64,000 nucleotides of DNA. Source: Isoetes taiwanensis. Its lineage: Eukaryota > Streptophyta > Lycopodiopsida > Isoetales > Isoetaceae. The stretch covers positions 5,887,931 to 5,951,930 of the forward strand of contig JAJEKV010000074.1 in assembly GCA_021234155.1 (NCBI GenBank). The letters run 5' to 3'. This document shows, piece by piece, positions 33,201 to 44,551 of the stretch. A program made the position numbers and the translations under genes. Numbering within the stretch: position 1 is the first letter of the stretch; each line of letters opens with the position of its first letter. Under the pieces are notes generated by a model. The model saw only the letters and a list, made by a program, of their open reading frames with translations. It did not search any database and had not been told where the DNA came from.

Positions 33201-33470
33201 GAGGGAAGAATGGAAGCGCATAGCTTCGACAACAAAAGTTCTAAGCGAGACTTTGAGCCACCCGGTAGGTATTACGGCCCCTTACCCGGTGATTATCGGC
33301 AGAGGAGTACATATTCGCCACCGACATCCTCAACCTTCCCTCTTGGGAGGAGGGCCTCAGGATCGGCGAGCTTCTAAGCCTCATAGCACAAGAGCGAGGC
33401 GATTGACTTCATCGATTCTCTCCAACCAGAGATCCACGGGGAGGTAGCGGCGACGACACTCTCGAGGGAA
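30271..33470 (+). other. Long leader of the outer element
   Basis: About 3.2 kb between the primer-binding site (with the inner insertion removed) and the first gag-like sequence. It includes a purine-rich run (31040-31400, GGAGGAGGAAGAGG type) whose complement gives low-complexity Pro/Ser frames that I do not accept as genes, and the 200-bp-spaced repeat listed below. Long leaders occur in large plant gypsy elements. Confidence 0.6.
32091..32364 (+). repeat. Two copies of a GC-rich block, 200 bp apart
   Basis: CGGCGTCGCGAAAA at 32101 and 32301, each followed by a GGCGTCCTCG- or GCGCCCTCG-type stretch and TTCTCATG.CGCCACC.GATTCG. Each block is about 75 bp, in AT-rich surroundings. Confidence 0.75.
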
Positions 33471-33474
33471 ACCA

Positions 33475-35705
33475 TGTCGGACATCGAGGGCATATCAGCA
33501 GATTAGGTACATGTTTCAGCAGCGGGAACCCATCATCGGAAGAAGAATTTCAAGAAATCCAAAGCAGGTTGTACAAGCCGGGAAGAGGCCCAAGCTCCAG
33601 CCGACCAGTGCGCTCCAGAAGTATGCGCGAAGCATCTAGCAGCATCAACTTGGAGAACGCAACAACTATGTGGAGGGATCACGAAGATCTGATTGCATTA
33701 GATGTGTTCGTGACGGCACAAAGGAAAATGCGGGAGGCACGGGGGGCAGCGAGGGGCAAATCACTTTCAGGTACTACCTTCCGGCCCTTAGTCAAAGGCG
33801 GATGATAGTCTTCCACAAAAGAATTCAGCCCAGGGGTGAAAAGATAAAGCTCCTCATAGCACTCTCGGGGTTTTGGACACCATGCCGGGATAGATTTTGG
33901 AATGGACCATGTGATACTCTTCAAAGATCAGTAGCCCTTCATGCCCTCGACTTCGCAAGGGGCCACCTCAGAGATGCGCACTTGTCAGTAGTGGCGGCAA
34001 CTGCACCAGAACTCCCAGCACCACAGGTAGCAAGAGCATTGGAGGGGGGATCGGCGGCTAGAATCTTGCAGAACATGGGCAAGGGCACAGGATTCAAGAA
34101 AATCAAGAACTTCTTCAAGCGACGCCATTGATGGAAGAATTGCTTGCTAACTTAATTAAAGTACATTGTAACTCCTTTTAAGTATTATCATGAAGTTCAT
34201 TGAATGTATTTCTATATACTAATTAATGTATTACCATGATTTTGACTTGTAAAGAAATTTTCATATGATTTCTTTTGTACCTAACAACAATTTAATTGTA
34301 GCAAAATGATCATTGCCTAACCTAATAACATCTATTAATGATCAATCCTTGCGACAAGGAACTCAAGTCGCGGGGATCTCAAGATCGGCACCAGAAACCA
34401 TAATTGGGTACCAAGGAATGCGTTTTGGCGGGGAACAAGAAGATGTCGGCGAGGATATGTCACGAGGAGGCGGTCAGCGCCAAGGTTGGTGCGGATGAGA
34501 ATCGGATGCAACACCTCATCAACTAGAGGGCGACACCTCTCATGAGATACCGCAGGGAAGATGGTCACCCACCTCCACCTTGTTTTAGGGTGGTGTGAAG
34601 TCCCTCGGCCGAGGGGAAGGGGAGGCAACGAACCAGATGTCGGGGATAGGAGAAGGAAGGAAAACCGGGGAGTCCATCATCATCTGGCTCTAGCTCATCG
34701 AGACGACTCTTCCGGTGAGGACAGCTCAGCTCCAATAGTGACTCTGGCACACCTAAAGGCAAGGAAAAGGGCAAGAAGAGCGGATGATTACCGAGAGAAA
34801 AGGTGGATAGCGCTATGAGCAATGTGTGGAAGACAAAGGCTGGGCGGTTCGAGGGAAAGAGCAGATCAGGCATGGAAGGCTGGAAGCATAGCTTGATGAA
34901 ATGGAAGAATTTGGTAACTCTTACGGAATGAAAGACAAGGATATAGGGAAAGTTACTCTGACTAACCTCATTGGACCGGCATAAAGGATCACGGTGGAAG
35001 GGATATGCTAAGTCTAAATTTGAAGAGGAACAATTCTGGATTTAAGACTTTTAGCAAAGGCTTTCCGTAAGCACTATGTACCAAGATCTCATACTAGTAA
35101 AGGCGGATCCGGCCGGTTTCGGGTTGAATCGGGGTACCTTATCGGTGGCTAAGTATATCTTGAGAAGAATTTATGAGGCTCGGGCTGAATGTTCACAGGT
35201 CTCGAGAGGCAAACCCGTGGATACTTACATTGAGGGGTTGAACAGCAATATCAAGAGGCTTGTTAGAGCAATCAACCCGAAGTCGGTCCTTGCCTTGGCG
35301 AAGATAAAGCTATAAGTTTGGAGGAGGCACCAGCAACTCCAGTGAAAGCGATCTTCAGGGGTAAGGTTCAGAGAGCGTGCTCGGGGGCAAGCCTCGGGGT
35401 AAGCAATCGGCAACTACACCATCGAGAGTCGGCCGTGACAAGGTAAGGAACAAAGCTTTTGGGGACCGTAAGCCCTGAAGAGCATCGGGGGCAAGCTCTT
35501 AAAGCGTCTCCTAGGCAGTCTGCCGAAGGAAAAGAACAGGAATGCATTGAGAAGAAGTTATGCTTGGTGCTTCGCCGGTGCTGCCGGACACATGATTGTC
35601 CATTAAGTCATCGCGGTCGGCTTTGGCGGGGAGAACTCTTGGGAGGGACTCCCCAGCGGGCGAGGGCGATGGGCGATGACCAGCGGGGAGAACCCACGAC
35701 TTCAT
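33475..35705 (+). pseudogene. Gag of the outer element
   Basis: Plus-strand coding-like stretches: a hydrophilic N-terminal part (33569-34131), DPAGFGLNRGTLSVAKYILR and YIEGLNSNIKRLVRAINP (35100-35275, capsid-like), and at about 35570-35605 a degraded nucleocapsid knuckle (CF..AGAAGHMIVH, from CFxCGGAGHMIVHC; two cysteines lost). Many frame changes. Gag packages the RNA. Confidence 0.6.
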
Positions 35706-35789
35706 AGATGGTGAGTGTCACATATGTGCAAACATTGAGTCGAGATGAGATAGAGAATGAGTCAATTTATCATGGTGATGGGATCATAG

Positions 35790-36120
35790 ATAGTAATCCT
35801 TATGTAGTCCTCATAGATAAGGTAGCTCTCATAATTTTGCATCTCCTAGATTGGCTGCTCTAATGAAGAATAAGGTATTGAAGTCTAAGCCAAGGCCGTA
35901 GCTATATTGCTTGGCGCCATTCGACACACTAAGGGGAGGAGGATCACCTTTGACATAGACCTTAGTGGGGCTAAGTGGCGATGGGGCAGAAGTCATGGAC
36001 ATTGGAAGATATGATTTGATAGTGGGGATGGAATTTTTTGAAGCCAGCCAAAGCCATGATTGATTGGGCAGATGAAAGAATCACCATGGCGCAGACGGCA
36101 AGTTGATAGTGAAAGGTAAG
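35790..36120 (+). pseudogene. Aspartic protease of the outer element
   Basis: NPYVVLID (35790-35815), then after a base change GSSHNFASPRLAALMKN, matches the retroviral-type protease start (LxDSGSSHNFxS). Later pieces (DLIVGMEFFEAS near 36020) match the flap/second-half motif (DVILGMDWL). Two or more frameshifts; the catalytic D(S/T)G is disrupted. Confidence 0.65.
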
Positions 36121-36199
36121 AAGCTACATTCTCCTATGCGGTGTATTTCACAGGCGACTAAGGAAGAGCATAGAAAGGAATAAAGTGGATTACATCTTG

Positions 36200-36960
36200 A
36201 GAGTTGGAATACAGTTGGGCGAACAGCGGGGAGGAAGTGACCCAAAGAGGGGAGAAATCACTTGCCGAGCGGTGTAAAGGCTTATTTGAGTTCAAGGATG
36301 TATTCCCGGATAAGAAATTCCGGCTTGGTACCACATATAGGGGTGTAGAATGTGAGATCACATTGAGAAACGGATGTGAAGCCCTGCGATTAAAGCCATA
36401 TAGAATGAGCATTCAGGTGGTGACTCAAGCAGTGCCGAGGAATTGCTCGAGCTTGGATTTATAAGAGCAAGTGTGTCTCCTTTGAGACACCTATGCTCTT
36501 TGTCAGAAGAAGATGGGAGCTTAAGAATGTGCATAGACTGTATCATGACTCAATAGCGGGCGATAAAGAATAAGTATGCATTACCAGAGGCCCGGCGGAT
36601 AGCCTAATGGACCAGTTACAAGGAGCAAGGTATTCTCTAAGATTGATTTGAGATCGGGGATACCATCAGATAAGAATAAAAGAAGAGGACATCCATAAAG
36701 GCGCTTTGAATCGCGATACGGTCATTTTGAGTTCTGTTATGCCCTTTGGATTGTCGAGCGCTCCCTTGGCGTTTATCGCCTCATGAGCGATATCTTGAGA
36801 CTTCTTGGATGAGTTGTTATTGTCTTACAACCCGACACGACATCTAATCTACAACAAGTCCCTTGAAGAGCATTAGCCGACATCTGGAAAGTGTTGGAAA
36901 GTTGAGGCGTCATACGGTTGTATGGGAAGCTCTCTAGGGTACCACTTTACAGCAGTACGG
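36200..36960 (+). pseudogene. Reverse transcriptase of the outer element
   Basis: EFKDVFPDKKF (36289-36320) and ALRLKPYRMS begin the domain. VSPLRHLCSLSEEDGSLRMCID (36470-36540, usual form SPVVLVKKKDGSWRMCID), GYHQIRIKEEDIHKGA (36658-36705), YGHFEF (near 36720) and RLMSDILR (near 36780) follow in the right order. The YxDD box has been lost to stops and indels. Confidence 0.85.
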
Positions 36961-37199
36961 GTGGAGTACCCCAGGGCATGTGAAAAGTAACATGGGGAAT
37001 CTCCACAGATCCATCTAAGATTGAGAGCAATAGTTGATTGGCCAGCTCAAAGGAATGTGGCCCGGTAAAGCTTTCGGGTTGGCGGGATACACAGAAAGGA
37101 GTTAGTGAAGGACTTTGCTAAGTGAAATCCCCTACAATAGGACCTCCACCTAAGGCCAAGAGATTAAGGATTGGGCTAGCCATTGGTTAGAAAGCCCAA

Positions 37200-37620
37200 G
37201 CTTCTTTTGAGAAGCATAAAGAGGCCTTACTGCTGACACCGGTGCTTGTTCTCCCGGATCCAGTAAGGATAAGTTATTGCTTGAGGATGCAAGCAAGATA
37301 GCAGTGATCTTGATGCAAGAAGGAAGAGGTAATTAGCCTACGACTCCAAAGAAGATGAGCGGCCAGCCCAGAACAGCTACCCGACCCATGATCGAGGAGC
37401 TCTAGCCATTGTAGGGCATTGTAGGGATATGGAGGCATTGGGAAGGGAAGTTTGGAGTTAGGCCTACTGATCGCGAGCCTTGATTATCTTTTCACCCAGC
37501 CACTCCTCAACTTAAAGGCAAAGGAGGTGGATGGGGTGTGAGATGCGATTTTGATGGCTGTATATAAGCTGGTAAGCAATGTTGTAGCGGATGCCCTCTC
37601 TAGGAGGCCATTTCGGACAG
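37200..37620 (+). pseudogene. RNase H of the outer element
   Basis: ASKIAVILMQEG (37290-37325), PTHDRGALAIV-like sequence (37380-37410), LFTQPLLNLKAKE (near 37490) and NVVADALSRRP (37578-37611) match the Ty3/gypsy RNase H and tether, the last being nearly perfect. Stops and frame changes in between. Confidence 0.8.
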
Positions 37621-37849
37621 GGCGCATTATGTCACGATTTCCCTCTTCGAGTGGGATTTTGTAAGAAGATTGAGGGAGTCCTTGCCAACGTGTGGACTTC
37701 AAGGGAGGTGTGGAAAGCCTCTCCAAGGAAAGCGAGAGCAGACGAGGGCGGGAAGCCTTCAAGCATTTTAAAGGGGAGGCGGCACGGTGGCCACCCACAA
37801 TGAAGCATAAGTTGTGTGTGCGAATCTTGAGGGGTAAGGAAGTTAATTC

Positions 37850-38560
37850 TTCACTTGACACACCCAATAAGCGGGGGCATGCTGACTTTCATGAAGACAT
37901 ATTTCAAGATTCGAGCGGCTATGGCGAGGAATATGAGATAGGCTGCATATTCGATTACCGGTTATGTCCCGTGAGACCAAAGCGAAGACAACCCAGTTCG
38001 AATTGCTTTAGAACCATTAGAGTGCAAATGCAAAGTGGGAGGTCATAAGCATGGGAATTTCATCTGGGACTCCCTAGAACTCTTGAGTAAGGATGCATTG
38101 ATAGTTTATGCGTAGATAAGTTATCTAAGATGGCACATTTAGGTACTTGCAAGGCAACGGAACACGCATTAGACAAGTTATTTGTAAAGGAGATTTTTTA
38201 GACTCCATGGCATGCCTGGAGATAATATCTGATGGGAATTCTAAGTTCATGAGTGCCTTTGGCGGGGATCTCTTAGCACCATCGGTGAAGCTCTCCATGA
38301 GTCACGGCATATCATCCCCAAACAGATGGCAGACCGGAAAGAATAGTCGGATCATTGAAGACATGCTTGAAGCTATGGTAATGGAACAAGCAGTCAAGTG
38401 GGATGAGTACATTCACTTGGTGGGAGTTGCTTGATTACCCAAGCAGTCTCATCTCGGATGTCTCCTTTCATGGTGAGTCTGAGGTACGATGCTTAACCAG
38501 GATACACAGCAATCCACATGTCCAAGGTAGAAGTGTCCCCAGAGATGTTAGGAGACATGC
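37850..38560 (+). pseudogene. Integrase of the outer element
   Basis: VDKLSKMAHLGTCKATEHALDKLF (38115-38170; usual form VDRLTKMAHF) leads the core, broken here into pieces. IISDGNSKFMSAF (38224-38262; usual form SDRDxxFTSxFW) carries the second Asp, and SHGISSPNRWQTGK is the shifted form of TAYHPQTDGQTE, with the Glu just after. WDEYIHLVG (38400-38430) is the usual following helix. All motifs in order, with stops. Confidence 0.8.
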
Positions 38561-38699
38561 AGCAGCTAGTAGAGGAAGTAGGGGTTATCTATTAGCGTAA
38601 AGAAGTCGGCCCGAAGAGTGCTTAGCCGACAACCGCAGGCCGTAAAGGGAGTTTAAAATTAGAGGCGATACCGTTTGGTTTGAAGATCAAGATTGAAAC

Positions 38700-39075
38700 A
38701 AGCTATAGGCTACTTGGTTAGGAGGCGCAAAGCTTGCCCTAGGTGGGGTTTGGGACATTCAAGATTTTAGAGAGTGGGCTCTCAAGCCTACAAGTTGGAT
38801 CTTCCGGTATCTTAAGGTCCCACAAGGTCTTCCGCGTAAAGTTTATTAAAAGGCGCAATCCTAACCTGAGGGGAGGTTTTGGATACTCCAACCTTGTTGG
38901 AAATGGCGGAGGAGCAAGTAGAAATAGTGCGGATGCTTCTTGATAAGTCATTTAAGAAGACAGAGGTCGGTTCCTCCAATATTTGGTTAAAGTGGGAAGC
39001 ACTTACCCGTGGAAGATCGCGACATGAGTATTGAAACTTTAGAGACTTGGAAGCAATACGAGAGTTTATGAAGGG
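38700..39075 (+). pseudogene. Chromodomain-like C-terminus of the outer element
   Basis: After a linker with KVFRVKFIKRRNPNL, the stretch near 38905-39065 reads EQVEIVRMLLDKSFKKTEVGS, then YLVKWEALTRGRSRHEY and DLEAIREF. This follows the chromodomain plan (ILDRRxxKR, LVKWKG, ATWE, EF) of chromoviruses, which tethers the integrase to modified chromatin. The decisive aromatic residues cannot all be placed, so this is a likely, not certain, call. Confidence 0.5.
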
Positions 39076-39960
39076 AGTTTGATGGGCGAGTGAGTCTCCG
39101 GAACAATTAGAGCCGGAGCTTGCAGTGGTTAGCTAGTATGTTGTTAGTTGGCTTTGGGCACGAGCATGCATTCTAGTTAGGAGGGTGCATGTGCGAGGAA
39201 CTGGATGCGTGTGGCGATGATGGGATGCATGCTAGGGCATTCTCTAGGCCACCGCGCACCAAAGGAATGGCGTTAGGGTCATGAGTGAGGAATGAGGCAT
39301 AGTGAAGGCGATGATGGGACATCTGACCCGGATGATCTCTATGCCACTGCGATCTGCGAGAATGCAGCACACCTGGCATTAGGAGGTCATGGTGAAGCTT
39401 AAGTGATCATCTTGATGATGGGATCATGAGGCGTTCCCCTAAGAAACCCTGAGCCGCTTGATACTGCAGAGCGTGCGATCGAGGGGGATGCGTGTACAAA
39501 GAGTAACTTTTCGATCATGGGGCGTGATAGAACGACATCTTAAATAATCCCCTAAGCTCAAATCGAAAGACCTGCATGATCTTGGGCGGGTAGTAGGACA
39601 ACAGGTGATTAGTTATTTCCGAGGAGGTAAGAGGTGGTCCCCTAAAACCACAGTGTTAACTAAACTAGCGTGTGTATCGCGGTGTAAGAGTAGAAGGAGG
39701 GACTGCTTGAGGGCGTTCACGAGAGAGATGGGAGGCCATAATTGGATTATGAACCCTAATAACTCTTATAATGAGTATTTTGAATTATTATAAGAAATAC
39801 TTGATGTGGGCTATATAATTTTGTATGAACGACCGAACAAGGTGCGACTTGAACTAAATAAGAAACTTAAGTTCATTAAGTAAGGTTATGACATGTTGTT
39901 GTGTTAGGCATAGGGTAGGTTCGTCACCTTAAGCGCCAATCTTGAGGGCGACATTGTCCT
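39076..39960 (+). other. 3' untranslated part of the outer element
   Basis: About 0.9 kb after the chromodomain-like end, rich in GATGGGATGCATG-type words with no open frame of note, reaching the polypurine tract. Confidence 0.5.
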
Positions 39961-39969
39961 AAGGGGGAG
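39961..39969 (+). other. Polypurine tract of the outer element
   Basis: AAGGGGGAG right before the 3' LTR, the common plant gypsy plus-strand primer. Confidence 0.75.
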
Positions 39970-39971
39970 AA

Positions 39972-41602
39972 CGTCTTGGCCGATTGAGGAATATCGCCAT
40001 AAATCATTATATTCCACGGATCGGTACCATCCCTAAGTCTATCCTTATAGCCCTTGTATACCATAGATTGTGGCACTAGGGGCATGGCTAGGTTAGTTTC
40101 TCATAACCCAGCCAACCATCAAACTTAGACCATTATCCACGTATTTTAACCCTGTTGGGGCCACCGCCCTACAGGGACTCACCAGATTGGTGCCACGTGG
40201 CATCCCTAGGTGGACCCCCTAACTTATATAGGCATGAAGCCCTAGCTTTCAGACCTCTTTTCCAGCCTAGCACTTGAGGACTCACCTACTTGTTGAGCCA
40301 GTTTTGAACCTGGATTCGATGTGGCATGAGGCAGTGCGGCTGTTGGTGGGCCGTTCTTGGGTAGAACTGACTGACTTGTGGTAGAAGACCATGGAGCCGG
40401 ATCTGGAGGGAGAGGAAGCCGAGGAGCAGGTATATAAGATAATAGTTGTGATAAGCTCATCACAAGTTAGCATTCGGATGTGCTAGTATTTTAATATCTA
40501 GAGTAGAGCCATCCCTAGAACCCATATTCAACATCTTGAACCCTAATCCAAGGGCTAACTATGATTGGTTGTATGATTAAGGTTAGGATGTTACTTCTTA
40601 TAATTATTCCATGATGTAGTAGTTAATAATGTGATGATGGTTGATCATGTTGCATCCTCTTGTATTGGGAAGGGGGTAGAGACCTAGGGCCATATGTAGT
40701 ATATACAGAGTAGATATAGTTCCACAATAGTTGACTTTGTGCATAGGAGCCCACCGGGCTATTGAGCTGTGCCGATATTTGAATACATGAGGCTAGAGGA
40801 AAGTGGAGGAGGATCCACCTTTTGGTGAGGGAGCTTGAGGGGATCCCATAGTGGAGCTAGGCTTATGGTGGTCCCTTAGGTGGAGCCGAGCATGGAGTCC
40901 AGGCACCTCACGGGGTGTGGTGTTGCCACTGCCTCGGGGAGCTACAGAGTGTTGGCTTGAAAACACTAGTTTTGGGGGATTCCGGTCAGTGCAGTCGTGC
41001 GTGCATACGATTCTCTAGCCATGCGGCACCTCTAGACCACAGGAAGAGGGAGATGCAACCCTTCCTGCCCTCGCCGGACGGGGAGATGCAACTGGAGGTA
41101 GTCCAGATGGGTGATGCCATGGGATGCGTGTCCAGGAAGGCTAAGTCTGTCGAGCACTGATCTAGCCCACATCGCAAAGTATGCGCGAGGAGGCCGGATG
41201 GAGTGAATCAACCAGCCATTATTCTATTTCACCAGCCCTGCGCCATTGCCATGGCATCTCGGTGCGCTCTATCTTGAGGCCTGGCGGTCCGGTCATCCTC
41301 CTTGCAGTGCAGTAGGAGCTCTCTGTTTATGGTTTGTGATTATGTATAGGTTTATGTGCGTTACACTACCCTCTCCGAGTAGTATTTATATATATGTTTA
41401 TGTAATACTTCGGTTACGTGTTATAGAAACTTCGGCTGTTATAGGAGCCCATAGGGGAAGGCATAAAGACACCGTGTTCCCTTCCGCGCTAGAGTCACCT
41501 CGAGTCGCGGGGGTAGGCGAAGGAGCCCATGCGGTTCTTGTGAGCGGATGGGGATTTCTGCCAAGTGCGGTAGAGGCGTAGTATGTTTAGCGAGGGCGTC
41601 CT
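39972..41602 (+). repeat. 3' LTR of the outer element (1.63 kb)
   Basis: Partner of 17676-19297. The end bases are damaged (CGTC for TGT at the start; GCGTCCT for GCGTCACA at the end). The TATA box ACTTATATAGGCAT is kept at 40220-40234. GAAATT directly after 41602 is the right target copy. Confidence 0.9.
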
Positions 41603-42836
41603 GAAATTCTGAAGTAAGCATCTCATTCCTATAAGCTTGTACAATAATTTCGATAAAGGAATTATGCGAATAGGCAATTTAATGCGTAGTGTCGAAGATA
41701 GATTTCATGTTAACTACAAATCAGAAGGAAAGAGTAGGATTATGCAAGATCAGAGCTCCATCGATCAGGCTACAAGCTGTCATGGAATTCCTTCGGGGAT
41801 AAGTATGTCAGAGTTCACGATTGATTAACGGTAGCTATGGATGAGCTTACCTGCTTGGACACCCGATTATGGGGATACGGAGTTGGAGAAAGTGTTGGAA
41901 CATTTGTTGCGTAGCCGAAATAAGCAAAAAGGTATGTAACATGTATTACATTGTAGAAATATAAAGTAGACAAAATTTGTTGTATTCATTGGAAAAGTTT
42001 ACAATTGTATATGTCACGGGCCCCGGATAAACCAGGACAAATCGGACTCTTTGACTTCCAAGCCGAGACTGTCGATACTCCCATTTCCATTAGGGGCATA
42101 GTGAATTCTTAAGGTAAAACTCCAGCAAAACACGGCTCTAGCTCCACCTCCCCTTTGCTCCACTGCCTCCACCATTGGTCCACCTCACCGCTCCTCTGCT
42201 CCATTGGTTGAGCCATCTCATTATAGAGTATCACACTTTGTGGTAGTGTGGTTGATGTTGGGGCATGGGGCATAGAGGCTAACCACTAAGAAACCACGGC
42301 TCCTCATTTTTGAATCTACCGAGCTGGCGGATCCTAGAGATTCACTCGATCAATGCATGCTGCATTCTGAAGTGATTAGATAAGAGGGCCAGCCTAGATG
42401 GGTACAAAGGGACTGAGCGGATCTATCAAAACTGCACTGCGCTCTGTTGCCATCATCATTACTTGATCAAATTACTCGGGGTTACCAAAGGCCCGTTACT
42501 CAGTGGTTGGTGCTTTCGGTGCCCGGTTCAGCGGTGGAGGTGGAATGGCGGAAACATTGGCGGTGCTGGCTAAATGTAACTCCAATGCATCTTCATCACC
42601 AATAGAATTTGATTAATGTAACAGCATCCTATCAATAGGAAGTGGCGAATGCTCGGTATTCGCGTGTTATGTTCATTGTTATTTATAAACTTAGAAACTA
42701 AGAACCGCCCGTGTTTAGCAAAAGTTGAAACAAGAGATAAAATTATTTGTCTGCATTTCAGTGTAAAGAAGCTGTATATAGGAAAAACTATACCGCCTTT
42801 CGGCGTGCATTCAATGAGAGAGAGAGAGAAAAAACA
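41603..42836. other. No gene seen
   Basis: Intergenic DNA right of the outer element; a CT/CA-rich stretch near 42130-42210 repeats GCTCCAC-like words. No domain recognised. Confidence 0.4.
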
Positions 42837-42840
42837 TCTG

Positions 42841-42917
42841 AGATAGATAAGTAAATAGATAAAGGCCGGGCAATTATCTACCGCATTACTGGCCTTTATC
42901 TATTTACTTATCTATCT
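42841..42917. repeat. Perfect 27-bp-arm hairpin, MITE-like
   Basis: 42841-42867 (AGATAGATAAGTAAATAGAT, then AAAGGCC) and 42891-42917 are exact complements around a 23-nt loop. TCTGA occurs on both sides (42837-42841 and 42919-42923), a possible 5-bp target duplication. No superfamily can be named. Confidence 0.85.
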
Positions 42918-42923
42918 GTCTGA

Positions 42924-44197
42924 TTTCTCCCTTTGAATCTACCCAGCGTCAATTGAAAGAGCTAAGGTTAGCATGAAACAGCTTGGCGTGTTTCAAATGT
43001 GCCTCTTTGGAATTTTAAAATACTTTCTACTCGCTATTCATAATAGAAACTTGCATGCAATAGCATGATTGAATTAGGAAGAGAAACTCAAAAGAATTTC
43101 GAAACAAAGAAGCGGATGAATTTTATAAAAGCTATTACGGTTTCATAAACATCATCTGCTTCCTCGCTTCTCGAGAGCAAATGCAAGCTTGTCTTCTTGG
43201 ATTAAACACGCCATTGAGATCGCGACTTAAAACTAAATGAAAACTAACCTTAAGTTAAGTTGCTTTGGATTTAATTCAGGGGCTTTGAGGATTCATGGGA
43301 CATAGTCCTCTGCTTAGGACAATTAGAATTGTCCTCACCTTTCTGAGGTCTTTCTGAACAAAAGTAGGATCTTTAGTAGAGACAGAATTGCGAAACCAAA
43401 CATCTCATTCTTGAAAATAAATCGGCTCCACCAAGATTTTTGGGGCCCAGGATGGCTTATTGGTATAGCGTGTCATTATGAAGGAAGGAAGAAAATGTAG
43501 GAAGGAACTTTAGAGAGGCGTGAAATGGATTTATATAGGCATAGTGAAATAAGTTAAGTGAATAATTGATTGCTGCTTGAATTAACCGCTTTGGCGTCTG
43601 GTCTTCTGCCGGACATGACATGTATATATAGTATATATGGAGAATGTGCATTTATGCAATAAATTCTCAGCATTTATTCCATTTATTGCATTAGAAAAAT
43701 AGAATTTAGAAATTTTATATAGGCTAAATTAAAATGATTTTAAAGGAGCAAAATTATCAAGACTCAAAGACTTGAGTTCAGGGACTTGTTTAGGTGGTAT
43801 AGGAAAATTTCCCTATGGATTCTTGTGATGAATCGAGATTTCTCATGTGGTTGATTTATAGTGTTAGGAGACTTTGTTGAGACAAATCACGAGAACAAAA
43901 CTTTAGAAAACAATGACGAACATGGGGCAAAATAATTGGAGAAAGCAGGTTGGATTTAATTCAAATTGTTAGAAGAACCTTTGTTTGAAAAATTTTAAAA
44001 GCAGAAAAAGCTGTTTGATTTCATTCATAAAAGTTATATCTGACTGCAGAAGGCTTAGCCAGTGCGAAATTTTCACAAAGATTACAGGGAAAAAATGCTG
44101 GGAAATTGTCCAAAATACGCTTAGAAACCAAAAAAAAAAGGGGCCACGGGATGCATCGATGATCTTCCATTACGCAACAAAGAAGAAGAAGAAGGTG
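42924..44197. other. No gene seen
   Basis: AT-rich intergenic sequence. A stretch near 43520-43680 resembles 54185-54310 in several blocks (GGATTTATATA, GTGAATAATTGATT, GGCGTCTG, AATAAATTCTC), perhaps a diverged dispersed repeat. Confidence 0.35.
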
Positions 44198-44551
44198 TTA
44201 GAAAGAAAGGGTGAAAAAATAAAATAAAAGCGGACATGCAAGGCACGGTTCATCTCTCAACCATTCTAAAAATTGGTCGAATTGGCAGCCGACCTTCTTC
44301 GAATCTTCTTCCTCCTCCTCCTCCTCCTCCTCCTCCTCCTCCTCAGAGCTCTTAGGAGATTCTGTTTGAGGGGAGTCAAAACCAACCACAGGCGAGGCGG
44401 TCATGTGTTCTTGAGAGGACATCTCCTCCTCTTCCTCCAACTCCCTCCTCTTCCTCCTCTTCATCCTGAATCGAGATGGAGGAGAAGTGAAATAAAATCT
44501 ATGAGAAGTATAAGCAACTAGAATTGATAAAAAAGGGCCATTCGAATACAT
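44198..44551 (-). CDS. Low-complexity acidic open frame around a (CTC)n tract, doubtful
   Basis: A 117-codon minus-strand frame whose middle is a run of glutamates coded by the CTC/GAG microsatellite at about 44310-44344, with a second shorter acidic run (RRELEEEEEMSSQ) and a more protein-like link (HMTASPVVGFDSPQTESPK). It could be an acidic exon of a nuclear protein, but a trinucleotide repeat alone keeps such a frame open. No domain. Confidence 0.2.
   Translation of the reverse strand: MYSNGPFLSILVAYTSHRFYFTSPPSRFRMKRRKRRELEEEEEMSSQEHMTASPVVGFDSPQTESPKSSEEEEEEEEEEEEEDSKKVGCQFDQFLEWLRDEPCLACPLLFYFFTLSF
44310..44344. repeat. (CTC)n microsatellite
   Basis: About 11 uninterrupted TCC/CTC units. 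Confidence 0.95.

Larger units (their letters stand above)
17676..41602 (+). mobile_element. Outer Ty3/gypsy LTR retrotransposon, interrupted
   Basis: Two direct LTRs (17676-19297 and 39972-41602) flank an internal region read on the plus strand in the order gag, protease, RT, RNase H, integrase, chromodomain-like tail: Ty3/gypsy order. The target duplication is GAATT (17671-17675) versus GAAATT (41603-41608). A PBS like initiator-Met tRNA follows the left LTR, and the PPT AAGGGGGAG precedes the right one. Without the 10.9-kb inner insertion the element would be about 13 kb. Dense stops, indels and LTR divergence show it is old and immobile. Confidence 0.9.

Noticed and set aside
44198-44551. 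Acidic nuclear protein gene
   Set aside because: The frame depends on a GAG/CTC microsatellite; kept only as a doubtful entry because the flanking residues are not wholly low-complexity.
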